64,000 bases of DNA from JBFMDN01 sp040753915. Lineage in GTDB: Bacteria; Desulfobacterota; Desulfomonilia; Desulfomonilales; Desulfomonilaceae. This document shows positions 18,114-26,611 of the stretch, piece by piece. The stretch is taken from positions 1 to 64,000 of the forward strand of contig JBFMDN010000020.1 of NCBI GenBank assembly GCA_040753915.1, given 5' to 3'. The notes under the pieces are model-generated. The model was not told the origin of the DNA and did no database searches. It saw nothing but the letters and a program-made list of their open reading frames with translations. Position 1 is the first letter of the stretch, and the number at the start of each line of letters is the position of its first letter. Position numbers and translations under genes: made by a program.

Positions 18114-18680
18114 GTGACGATACCTCCCAAATTCCTCAGTGTTGCACGGCGGGTCGCCCCTCTAAGGCCAGCGTCGATGACCTTCATTTCGACAGAGGGT
18201 AGGAACAATCGGCCGATTGGCACAGACATGACTGCCTCGCCGTTGTCCTGCATGCAGCCTCTGACCGCTGGCGCTTGTTCTGTTGAAAAGGGATTTCCCC
18301 CCAAGAGCTTCTCGGCATCACCGCAAGGATTATTTCCGTATCGAGCGATAAGCATTATTGGAGAATCCAGGAATAGTGGCGCCCCACCTTTCTCGGGAAC
18401 CAGCTCTGCTGTACTGCTCATGGCTCAATTCTTGCTCCCGGACTTCTCCATGCGTGTACCAATTTCTCTCGAGTGTGGGTTAGAGCAACAAACATGCCAC
18501 AGAGCGGTTCCTTTGAAAACATTACAGAACTTCAGATGGTTAGGAGATCGGCCGTGTTTGGGGATGGCAAATGGCCGGACAAAGGATTGTCAATGAGAGA
18601 AATGGCTGCGTTCAGTCTCGATCGGGTTTGACTTGAATTTGAAGTGTGGATTTCATACATTAGGAGGAATTCCGACAATC
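18114..18680. other. Intergenic stretch between divergent signalling genes
   Basis: Frames are open here on both strands (for instance minus 18029-18421), but without good ribosome sites, and the minus frame runs into the receiver gene. I see no RNA gene, terminator or family match. Confidence 0.35.
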
Positions 18681-18971
18681 ATGCACACTGTCCTAGAATC
18701 GGACATTGTTTCCAGGGGACTGCTTCACCCTGTCGTCGGCGTATCGGCACTTCCGTTGACTAGCTCCAGCACTTCCCGTAAGATCGTTCAGAGCGCTCAC
18801 AGACCGATCCTGGAATTTATCGAGCGGCTTGGGTCGGGCAGATTCAGCGTGAAGCCATTGTCTCCTAGCGCTCACGGTGACCATTTGTTTGTTACTGCTC
18901 TGAGAGGCACGACTGCAGGACGCACAACGGTAGTAGTGATTCCGAGGCACCGCGGTAGGAATCGGAAATGA
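18681..18971 (+). CDS. Possible small hypothetical protein before the histidine kinase
   Basis: A 96-residue frame beginning MHTVLESDIVSRG, with TAGGAGGAA about 12 bp upstream and a stop that overlaps the kinase start codon (ATGA). The overlap and ribosome site favour a real leader gene in an operon with the kinase. The composition (Ser-, Arg- and Thr-rich, no clear fold) argues against it. No family recognised. Confidence 0.3.
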   Translation: MHTVLESDIVSRGLLHPVVGVSALPLTSSSTSRKIVQSAHRPILEFIERLGSGRFSVKPLSPSAHGDHLFVTALRGTTAGRTTVVVIPRHRGRNRK

Positions 18972-20569
18972 ACCGAGATTTCCTTAGATTATGCGAGCTA
19001 ATTCGAGATGGCGTCATAATATGCAAAAATGGGCACGTTGTTTTTGCTAATCGGGCCGCGTGTGGGATTCTGGCAAGGAAAGATCTCAATGCCCTTCACG
19101 GGGTCCCCGTTGAGGACCTCATCGAGCCCGGAGACTGGGAGATCCTTCTGGAAACGGTCGAACGAAGTGAAAACGGCGAAGATGCCCAAGAGGTGATCGT
19201 TCGAGCTAGGGGACGGAGCTCGAGATTGGAAGCAGTAGCCGCCCGCGTAACTTTCTATGGTAGCCCCGCAGTTCAAGTCGTGTTTCGCGATGAAAATGGC
19301 TCATGTGCTCCGTGCCTCCTACGGGGCGAAGAGGCTATGGCATGGTCGGAGCTCGTCAATCTTGCGAACAGTGTCATCATCCGGTGGAAGCCTCCAGGAA
19401 CAGTGACATTTTTTAACAAGTTCGCAGAGCGCTTTTTTGGATATTCCGCTGCCGAAGTGGTGGGGAAGAATATCATGATGCTCGTCCCGGAAGTGGACTC
19501 CGAGGGGCAGGATCTGAGCAGGCTGACCAAAGAGATTGTGCAGAAGCCGGACCAGTATGCGACATTCGTGAACGAAAATGTTCGCAAGGATGGTACCCGT
19601 GTCTGGGTCTCCTGGACGAACAAAGCCATCCGGGACGACGACCATCGGGTAGTGGAAATCCTCTCGGTTGGCAACGACGTCACGGCACAGAAGGAGGCCA
19701 AAGATCTGCTGAAAAAAACTCGCGACGAGCTTGCCTACGCGGTGGAAGAAAGGACCACCGCTCTGCGGGCCATCAATGCCGCGCTCCAACAGGAGATACG
19801 CGAGAGGACGGCCACGGAAGAGGCACTCCAGATCAAGGCCGAAGAGCTGGCCCGATCGAACCGAGACTTGGAACAGTTCGCTTACGCTGCGTCACACGAT
19901 CTTCAGGAGCCACTCCGCAATGTAACCAGTTGTGTACAGCTCTTGAGGAATAGGTTCGGGGACGAGATGGGGCCCGACGCAGCCCAACTCATGAGGTACG
20001 CGGAAGAGTCGACGGACAGAATGAAGAGCCTTATCAATGGCCTGCTCAACTACTCGCGCGTGAAGACCCGAGGAAATCCATTCGAAGAGCGGGACAGCGA
20101 GGCACTTCTCGAAGAGACCTTGTTGGACTTGTACCAAGCTCTCAACGAATCGGGAGCTGTGGTCACGCACGACGCTCTTCCTAAGGTCTGCGTAGACGGT
20201 TCGCAGTTGAGCCAGGTGTTTCAGAATCTCATAATGAATGCCGTGAAGTTTCGTGGGCCCGAACAGCCCCGCATTCATATCTCAGCCCGACTTGAGGGAG
20301 CTGAGTGGATTTTTTCGGTCAAGGACAACGGAATTGGGATCGAGCCCGAGTATTCGGACAAGATCTTTGTGGTTTTCAGGCGCCTGCACAGTAATTCCGT
20401 GTATCCGGGGACGGGCATCGGTCTGGCAATCACAAAGAGAATCATCGAACGTCACGGCGGCCGCATCTGGGTTGAGTCTAGACCTGGGGCAGGCTCTACC
20501 TTTTGCTTCACTCTGCCCGCAACACGGACGAAATGCTGCCCGTCCGCAGGTCCAGGATCCGGATCTTAA
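18968..20569 (+). CDS. PAS-containing sensor histidine kinase (phytochrome-kinase type)
   Basis: A 533-residue soluble kinase without membrane segments. A weak PAS-like region spans residues 7-110 and a clear PAS domain residues 130-240 (RWKPPGTVTFFNKFAERFFGYS). A coiled-coil linker follows to about 300, then HisKA with phosphoacceptor His310 in YAASHDLQEPLRN, then the ATPase domain with N-box NLIMNAVKF, DNGIGI and GTGIGLAI. The SHDLQEPLR form is typical of kinases that pair with Rcp1-like single receivers, such as the one at 8822. The start has GGTAGGAA upstream. The activator gene at 20794 follows after a 224-bp gap and is another possible partner. Confidence 0.9.
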   Translation: MNRDFLRLCELIRDGVIICKNGHVVFANRAACGILARKDLNALHGVPVEDLIEPGDWEILLETVERSENGEDAQEVIVRARGRSSRLEAVAARVTFYGSPAVQVVFRDENGSCAPCLLRGEEAMAWSELVNLANSVIIRWKPPGTVTFFNKFAERFFGYSAAEVVGKNIMMLVPEVDSEGQDLSRLTKEIVQKPDQYATFVNENVRKDGTRVWVSWTNKAIRDDDHRVVEILSVGNDVTAQKEAKDLLKKTRDELAYAVEERTTALRAINAALQQEIRERTATEEALQIKAEELARSNRDLEQFAYAASHDLQEPLRNVTSCVQLLRNRFGDEMGPDAAQLMRYAEESTDRMKSLINGLLNYSRVKTRGNPFEERDSEALLEETLLDLYQALNESGAVVTHDALPKVCVDGSQLSQVFQNLIMNAVKFRGPEQPRIHISARLEGAEWIFSVKDNGIGIEPEYSDKIFVVFRRLHSNSVYPGTGIGLAITKRIIERHGGRIWVESRPGAGSTFCFTLPATRTKCCPSAGPGSGS

Positions 20570-20793
20570 TCTGCAGAAATGTGGACGAAAGATAGTGGAA
20601 TCCCTCGGGAGAGGTCGGGAGCAGAACACATTCATGGGCAGATCTGGGGAGAATCCCGGGGTCGAGCGGCTGTACTTGGAAACCGCGACCTCCGAAGAGC
20701 ACCACAATGGAAACGCGATTGACACCGTCCGATCTTGGGAGCGCTGCCAGCGCTCGAGAATTTCCGGTTCAGACTCATCGAGGTTCCTGACAA

Positions 20794-22566
20794 ATGAATG
20801 AAACAATGAATGACAGGCCGCTGAGAATATTGCTTGTGGAAGACAACCCGATAGACGCCATGGTCCTGCAGGACGAATTGCGCAGGATCGAATCCGGTCC
20901 TGGATTCGCCATCACGGTGGTGAGCCGGATCTCCGAGATTGCCCCGGCCTTGGAGGAAGATTCATTTGACATGGTTCTGCTGGACCTCGGGCTTCCTGAC
21001 GGGGAAGGACTCGAAACCCTGGAGAAAGTGCGGGCGATTGTGCCAGACTTGCCTATCGTCGTGATGTCAGGCTTGGACGACGAGGCCGTCGCCATCGAAG
21101 CGGTGCGACAGTCCGCGCAGGACTATATCGTGAAAGATCGCTGGAACCGTCAGTTGCTCGTCCGGTCTCTCACATACTCCATCGAGCGCCACCGTCTCAT
21201 GCTCGAACGAGAGCTTGCCATACAGGCATCACTCGAGAGTGAGCAACGATTTCGAGCGATATTTGACGGAGCCCAGGACGCAATCTACGTCAAAGATCGA
21301 AACCTCAAGTTCACTCACATAAACCCGGCTATGGCCAGCCTTTTTGGAAGGAGACCGTCAGAGCTTCTGTCGGCAACGGACGAAGAGCTCTACGGACGCG
21401 ATGCTGCAGCACAGGTCAAGAGTTGGGATATGAGGGCTCTCGACGGGGAAACTGTCGAAGAGGAGCATACCCGCGTCATTTACGGCGAACCGCTTACGTT
21501 CCTGGATACGAGGATACCCCTACGTAACGCTCATGGAGAAATCGTAGGGGTGTGCTGCATTTCTCGGAACATCACCGAGCGGAAACGCGCCATCCCACAG
21601 GATCGCGTCAAGCCCACGGAATATCCTTCGCTTGCCATGAGGAGGCTCATGAAGCAGGCCGAACGGATAGCGAAGACCGAGGGAACGGTCCTGCTGCAGG
21701 GTGAAAGCGGCAGCGGAAAAGACTACCTCGCGCGCTGGATACACGATAACTCTGACAGGCGGAGAGGTCCGTACTTTGCCATAAACTGTGCCGCGCTCAC
21801 TCAAGAATTGGCAGAATCGGAACTATTCGGACACGAATCAGGAGCCTTTACCGGAGCGCGGGGGCGGAAGAAGGGAATGCTCGAGCTAGCTGAGGGAGGC
21901 ACCCTCCTTCTGAACGAAATTGGGGAGCTCCCTCTATCCCTCCAGTCCAAGCTGCTGACGTTTCTCGACACGCGCTCCTTTCTCCGGGTCGGCGGCGAGA
22001 GAAGCGTCACGGTGGATGCGCGTCTTATTGCTGCAACTCACCGGGAGCTGGCGAAGGAATTGTCCGAAGGTCGTTTTCTAGAGCCTTTGTACTATCGATT
22101 GGAGGTCTTCACCATCGAAGTACCCCCGATGCGCGAACGGAAAGAAGATATTCCGATCCTCGTAGAAGAAATAATGGCTGAGTTGGCCGACAGGATGCAC
22201 TTGTCCCACATACCCATGATCGATCAGTCAACTCTTGACGGTCTCACAACGTACAATTGGCCCGGCAACGTGAGGGAGCTCAAGAATGCCCTGGAGCGAG
22301 CCCTGATGCTTTGGGACGGTTCCAGATTGGATCTGAGAATTCCTTCCCACGGAACCACTGACGAAAAATGGTCTCGAGACCTTCCATTCCCGTCCTATTG
22401 GACGCTCAGAGAAGTTACCGACGAGGTGACTAAGTCCATGTGCATGGAAGCGTTGCGTCGTACAAAGGGAAACAAGAAGGAGGCAGCATCTGTCCTGCGA
22501 ATTTCCCGTGACGCCCTGTATCGTTACATTCGCCGGTTCAAGATCAAGCCGGAGCTCCTGTCCTGA
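20794..22566 (+). CDS. Receiver-PAS-AAA+ sigma-54-type regulator with Fis HTH, atypical Walker B
   Basis: A 590-residue regulator. It has a receiver domain (1-125; LVEDNP, Asp in VLLDLGLPDG, Lys in YIVKDR), a PAS domain (about 150-265), a sigma-54-type AAA+ domain (about 280-510) and a Fis-like helix-turn-helix (NKKEAASVLRISRDALY). Walker A is GESGSGKD and the sigma-54 contact loop is canonical GAFTGA. Walker B reads TLLLNEIGEL, with Asn for Asp, and the Arg region reads FLEPLYYRL, without the first Arg. PAS, AAA+ and HTH match the C-terminal part of the 900-residue protein at 10016 almost segment by segment. The receiver suggests control by a kinase, perhaps the one just upstream. Confidence 0.9.
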   Translation: MNETMNDRPLRILLVEDNPIDAMVLQDELRRIESGPGFAITVVSRISEIAPALEEDSFDMVLLDLGLPDGEGLETLEKVRAIVPDLPIVVMSGLDDEAVAIEAVRQSAQDYIVKDRWNRQLLVRSLTYSIERHRLMLERELAIQASLESEQRFRAIFDGAQDAIYVKDRNLKFTHINPAMASLFGRRPSELLSATDEELYGRDAAAQVKSWDMRALDGETVEEEHTRVIYGEPLTFLDTRIPLRNAHGEIVGVCCISRNITERKRAIPQDRVKPTEYPSLAMRRLMKQAERIAKTEGTVLLQGESGSGKDYLARWIHDNSDRRRGPYFAINCAALTQELAESELFGHESGAFTGARGRKKGMLELAEGGTLLLNEIGELPLSLQSKLLTFLDTRSFLRVGGERSVTVDARLIAATHRELAKELSEGRFLEPLYYRLEVFTIEVPPMRERKEDIPILVEEIMAELADRMHLSHIPMIDQSTLDGLTTYNWPGNVRELKNALERALMLWDGSRLDLRIPSHGTTDEKWSRDLPFPSYWTLREVTDEVTKSMCMEALRRTKGNKKEAASVLRISRDALYRYIRRFKIKPELLS

Positions 22567-23304
22567 GCTGTACTGCCACAACAACTTTTTTCGAATCCAA
22601 CGACATCCTCCCGCATCTCAATCAGTAGGGCGAATCACGAGGGCTCTGTGGCTGCGTGACGGACGAGGAGTGGTCGATGTTTTACCGGTAGCTGCTGGAT
22701 GAGGCCCCTGAAAGACGCAGCAGTGATTTGTCCTAATTGATGCGGAACCCAATTGATCCACCAAGAGTGGGGTGCCAGGGCAGCTAATTTCTACGAGTCC
22801 CGGTCTTGACACCCCTCCCTTGGTATTATTTTGTGCGGACATCCCTGACATACAGAGCGGCAGAGGATGGTGCGCTTGTGCGGGAGGTACAGGTCCGGCC
22901 TATTGCAAAAAAAACATCGCTGAGTACATTGTCTTATAGGGGTTGGAAGATCGCTGCACGGGGGTCGGAAACAAGTTTTCCGCGGTGTATCCACAAACAG
23001 CGTTGCAAAGTATCCGGGCGTCGGCTTTTTGCCTTATGAATACCGCAACACGTCACAAGTCGCGAGAACCCCATCTGCACAGGTACCTCCAGATTCGAGA
23101 GACCCAGACTATGCGAACCGGTACTGCAACCGGCTTCGGAGGAAGCGCCAATCTGCTGCTGTCCGAAGACCGCGCAGACCTTTTGAGGTCTAACCCGGAC
23201 AATCGGCGGGATAAGGAGCCTCGTTCCGAGCAAACTGCTCGCGCTGCCTCTCCGGTCCGGCCGGACAGGGATAATCGCGTGCAGTGATTCCCGAGGAGGA
23301 AGAC
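22567..23304. other. Long intergenic stretch upstream of the baeRF gene
   Basis: About 740 bp without a gene I can support. It contains the 12-bp palindrome GTCCGGCCGGAC at 23255-23266, roughly 40 bp before the next start codon, and an A-run at 22909-22916. No convincing promoter pair was found. Confidence 0.4.
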
Positions 23305-24519
23305 ATGAAAGCAGATCTCTTTATCGTGGATGATTTGAAACTGTTGATGGAGCATGAGAGGACATGGTGTGCTTCGCTCTTCATGCCTACACGCCATGTT
23401 ACGAGCCACGTGCAAGAAAACTACATCAGATACAAGAATCTGCTCAGAGATGTGGAGACCAAGCTGGTCGAGATGAAAGCCGACGGAACGGAAAAGACCC
23501 TCGAATCCGCGTACCGGCTCCTCGACGACTACCCCTTTTGGCACAGCCAAAGTTATGGCATGGCGCTGTTCATGTCCGAAGACCTCTTCAGGCCGTACCG
23601 CGTTCCGCTGCACCTACAGGAATTGGTGGTCGTAGGGGATCGTTTTCACGTGAAGCCCCTGCTTCCCCTCCTGAGCGGTGACGGGAGATTCTATCTCCTC
23701 GCGCTCAGTCAAGGTGAGGTGAGATTGTTCGAGTGCACTAGGCACAAGGTGAATCAGGTAGATCTTCAAGGGGTCCCTCTCAGCCTGGACGACGCGCTGA
23801 AGTACGACGAGCTGGAGAAGCAACTCCAGTTTCACACACGCGCTGCAGGTGCAAAGGCTCCTCGCCGCGTGAGCGGGCCTGGGCTGAAGCCGGGATCCAT
23901 GAGAGGGATGGCTTCCGAAGGTAGGCGACCGGCCATGTTTCATGGCCATGGGGCCACAGTCGACGATACCAAGGATCAGATACTGCGCTTCTTTCAAGCC
24001 CTGGACAAAGGATTGCAGAGGACCATTCAGGATTCGCGGGCCCCTCTCGTCATTGCTGCGGTAGATTACCTCGTTCCTATCTTCAAAGAGGCAAGCACAT
24101 ACCCGACCATCGTGGACGAGATCATCTCCGGGAATCCGGAAGGTGTCTTGCCGCAAGATTTGCACGAGCACGCGATCAAGATCGCCGTTCCTTACTTCGA
24201 GCGCGAAATGACAGATCAGGTAGCCCTTTACCGCCAACTGATAGGAACCGGAAGAGCCTCGAATGTTGTGGAAGAGGTAGTGAAGGCAGCTTACCACGGC
24301 CGAGTGGAAACCCTCTTTATCCCTGTGGGCATCCATCAGTGGGGCACGTACGATCCGGCCACCGACGAAGTGATTCTCAGGCAATCGAACTGCGAACCGG
24401 GGTGCGACCTCCTGGACTTCGCCGCGGTCCAGACTCTCCTGAACAGCGGATCGGTGTACGCACGCCAACCGGATCAGATGCCGGACCGCGCGCCTGTGGC
24501 CGCCATATTCCGATACTGA
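23305..24519 (+). CDS. Bacterial archaeo-eukaryotic release factor (baeRF)-family protein
   Basis: A 404-residue protein of the bacterial eRF1-like (baeRF) type, proposed in family studies to act on ribosomes or in stress. Residues 1-175 carry the N-terminal part with SYGMALFMSEDLFRPYRVP and the segment YLLALSQGEVRLFECTRH, typical of these proteins. A basic low-complexity linker lies around 185-215. The C-terminal half contains the eRF1 domain 2/3-like part (PLVIAAVDYLVPIFKEAS, then VVEEVVKAAYHGRVETLFIP and a terminal Leu/Asp-rich segment). A GGQ-like motif is not evident. The start at 23305 follows GAGGAGGAAG. It is monocistronic. Confidence 0.75.
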   Translation: MKADLFIVDDLKLLMEHERTWCASLFMPTRHVTSHVQENYIRYKNLLRDVETKLVEMKADGTEKTLESAYRLLDDYPFWHSQSYGMALFMSEDLFRPYRVPLHLQELVVVGDRFHVKPLLPLLSGDGRFYLLALSQGEVRLFECTRHKVNQVDLQGVPLSLDDALKYDELEKQLQFHTRAAGAKAPRRVSGPGLKPGSMRGMASEGRRPAMFHGHGATVDDTKDQILRFFQALDKGLQRTIQDSRAPLVIAAVDYLVPIFKEASTYPTIVDEIISGNPEGVLPQDLHEHAIKIAVPYFEREMTDQVALYRQLIGTGRASNVVEEVVKAAYHGRVETLFIPVGIHQWGTYDPATDEVILRQSNCEPGCDLLDFAAVQTLLNSGSVYARQPDQMPDRAPVAAIFRY

Positions 24520-24720
24520 AATTTCCGGGAGGACTTGAAGCACGCAAATCAACGGAAGATTAGCCGTTGGATTGTGCGACGGCATCAATGCTCGGGAGTG
24601 CTGCAAAAGAGCATACCCGCCCGGAAATGAAGCGATGAGCGAGCGGACTGCCATCCGCGGAAGGGGTTACGTGACCGTCCCGGCACGGTTGCGGCTTATG
24701 ATGCAAGGATGGAGGCGTCA

Positions 24721-25161
24721 TCATTTCAACCTATCAAGAGCCTTGCGGTACGATTCCTCCACTATTGCGAGGGCCATTTCCAATCCCCCCTTCATTTCTA
24801 CCCACGCTTTCGAGGAGGCGGACTTCAGTTCCTGGAGCCTTTTCTCTGCCGCTGCCTGCTTCTCTCTCAGGTCCTTTAGTTTTGACTCCAGAACCGATCT
24901 GACCTGGCCTTTCGCTTCCTTTACCCTCTCCTCCAACTTGTCTACGCGTTGCGAAAGGTCACGTAGCTTTGCTTCAAGCTCTTTCACGTAAGCATCCTTT
25001 TGTTGAGAGGTATATTCTTGAGCTGACTTGATGGCTTCATTCATCTTGCTCTTCACCTCCGGGATAGTTATCTTTCCTTCATCTTCCGCCCATACGGTTG
25101 CCTGCGTGAATGCCAGAAAGCAGACCACCGCGACCAACATCGCTATTACAGGGTTCTTCAT
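24721..25161 (-). CDS. Exported coiled-coil protein
   Basis: A 146-residue protein with a signal peptide (MKNPVIAMLVAVVCFLAFTQATVWA, cut near residue 25). A long amphipathic helix fills most of the mature chain (about 35-140): KELEAKLRDLSQRVDKLEERVKE and similar heptads rich in Lys, Glu and Leu. It resembles apolipoprotein-like or envelope-stress coiled-coil proteins but no named family was recognised. The ATG at 25161 has AAGGAAT upstream; longer in-frame starts to 25290 would hide the signal peptide. A sigma-54-type promoter lies about 70-80 bp upstream, so expression should depend on an activator. Confidence 0.75.
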   Translation of the reverse strand: MKNPVIAMLVAVVCFLAFTQATVWAEDEGKITIPEVKSKMNEAIKSAQEYTSQQKDAYVKELEAKLRDLSQRVDKLEERVKEAKGQVRSVLESKLKDLREKQAAAEKRLQELKSASSKAWVEMKGGLEMALAIVEESYRKALDRLK

Positions 25162-25227
25162 GCCGAATTCCTTTCTGAGGAGACAAGACGGGGCCAATTC
25201 CCCCGAAGAGGAATTGCTGTAACGAGG

Positions 25228-25243
25228 TGCACAATTCGTGCCA
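25228..25243 (-). promoter_or_regulatory. Sigma-54-type promoter (-24/-12)
   Basis: On the minus strand TGGCACGAATTGTGCA carries GG and GC 10 bp apart, a perfect -24 half and one mismatch in the -12 half. Its start site would be near 25216, giving a leader of about 55 nt for the exported coiled-coil gene. Confidence 0.65.
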
Positions 25244-25631
25244 CGAATCCACGTTAGCACTTCTGTGCTAACATGCCACAATAGGGTCACTTTTTTTCTT
25301 AAATCCCGTACGACTCGGAAGCTTCAGTGTCACGCATTCAAGAGGGTTTTGCATAAGGCAGACACTCCCATTCTCTTCAACAGTTTGATCAATTGCTTGG
25401 ACGCACCGTTCATGTAGTGGAATCGGGCACGTGTTCGGCACGTCAGCCACTCTCGCGGGGAAGCATTGCACTTGGTGCTGTGTCCGGATATCGTACAATC
25501 CTTCACCCTATGCGCTGGGGACGGAATTTCACTTCGGCCGCGGTCCGTGGGGTAGGCCGACGGTGATGCACCCGAGATGAGAGGAGTTTCATGAAATCAT
25601 CCGCGTTGTTTACGTGAAGGCCTCCTGATTA

Positions 25632-25646
25632 CCGGCGAAACGCCGG
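25632..25646. repeat. Short inverted repeat CCGGCG-AAA-CGCCGG
   Basis: Perfect 6-bp GC-rich arms with a 3-bp centre, in the otherwise featureless 530-bp stretch between the sigma-54 promoter and the CBS-ACT gene. It resembles the GCCGGC-type palindrome at 58209-58225. Confidence 0.4.
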
Positions 25647-25820
25647 CACATTTCAGACAGGGATAGGGATGCTCGTGGCTGCCATCGACCTTGCCGCGAG
25701 ACTCGGGATTGTGATGGATTCAAGCGTACCCCGAAATGCCGTAGACCTTCATGGTCCGTTGTGACTGCGAGGTCATGGATGTTTGTGGAAGTCTCCCACG
25801 GTGTCCTGGAACTATGATCC

Positions 25821-26501
25821 CTACGACTCACTCGCACACGTGCGAGCCCCTTCGTAGATTTCCCGCCTGCCCTGTCGTCGATCTATCAAGAAGAGGAGCT
25901 CGCACGACTTCCTGAGGTCTTCTTCCAGGCGCGAAAGAACCGCAGGATCACGGTGAACGATGCGCACATAAATGTTTCGGAAGCCTTCGGGTGCGTTGGC
26001 GTACGAGCTCCAGACAGTGAGAAGCTGTGCTCGATACTGCTTGATCACATTGAGGATCTCTTCCACGCAGCTCTCATGCTCCCTCGCGCGAAGCCCGAAT
26101 ACCATTCCGATTTGGGCAATTCCAGGCGACGCGACCAGCGCCTTCAGTATATCTGTCTTGGTCACTATTCCTACGGTCCGTCCGTCTCGGTTAAGCACCG
26201 GACAGCCTGGAACAGCGCGATCGACGAGAATTTCTGCAGCTTCTTGAATGGTATAATCGGGAGGAATGGTCACAGGGCTCTTGCTCATGATGTCTCCCAC
26301 GCTAACGGCAGGGAGGTGCGTCGGACCCTCGTCCGCGGCCCGCTTCAAATCCGCGCGAGTCACAATGCCTACGAGCTTGCCGGAACGGTGTACTGGCAGA
26401 AGGCGGACACCGTGACGTTCCAGAAGGTCTGCAGCCCGACTAAGCGGATCGTTCACATCCAAGGAGATCACGTCTCTCGTCATCCAGTTCTCGACCATCA
26501 T
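25821..26501 (-). CDS. CBS-domain pair plus ACT-like domain protein (AcuB-like)
   Basis: A 226-residue cytosolic protein. Two CBS domains (about residues 5-60 and 70-125; MTRDVISLDVNDPL, then IMSKSPVTIPPDYTIQEAA) form one Bateman module that normally binds adenine nucleotides. A C-terminal ACT-like part (about 130-205) follows, the architecture of AcuB-type proteins. No enzyme domain is attached, so it probably senses energy or ligand and acts on a partner. It lies downstream of the HdrCB-type gene on the same strand (about 110 bp) and may be transcribed with it. The start follows GAGGAG. Confidence 0.85.
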   Translation of the reverse strand: MMVENWMTRDVISLDVNDPLSRAADLLERHGVRLLPVHRSGKLVGIVTRADLKRAADEGPTHLPAVSVGDIMSKSPVTIPPDYTIQEAAEILVDRAVPGCPVLNRDGRTVGIVTKTDILKALVASPGIAQIGMVFGLRAREHESCVEEILNVIKQYRAQLLTVWSSYANAPEGFRNIYVRIVHRDPAVLSRLEEDLRKSCELLFLIDRRQGRREIYEGARTCASES

Positions 26502-26611
26502 GGCGATTGCTCCTCTCTGTGTGGCGCCGCCTCGTCTTTGCGGGGCGTCACCCCATGGAAAGGCACGGTCCAGGCTACAGGCTCATCGTCATCCTGCAAG
26601 CATTTCTGGCC

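Noticed and set aside
18029..18421. Open minus-strand frame of 130 codons
   Set aside because: It overlaps the start of the receiver gene, which has its own GGGAGGT site, and has no good ribosome site itself.
22806..22830. TTGACA followed by TATTAT as a promoter
   Set aside because: The spacing is only 12 bp and no other hexamer fits at 16-18 bp.
23614..24654. Antisense frame of about 346 codons over the baeRF gene
   Set aside because: No ribosome site or recognised domain; the sense frame fits a known family.
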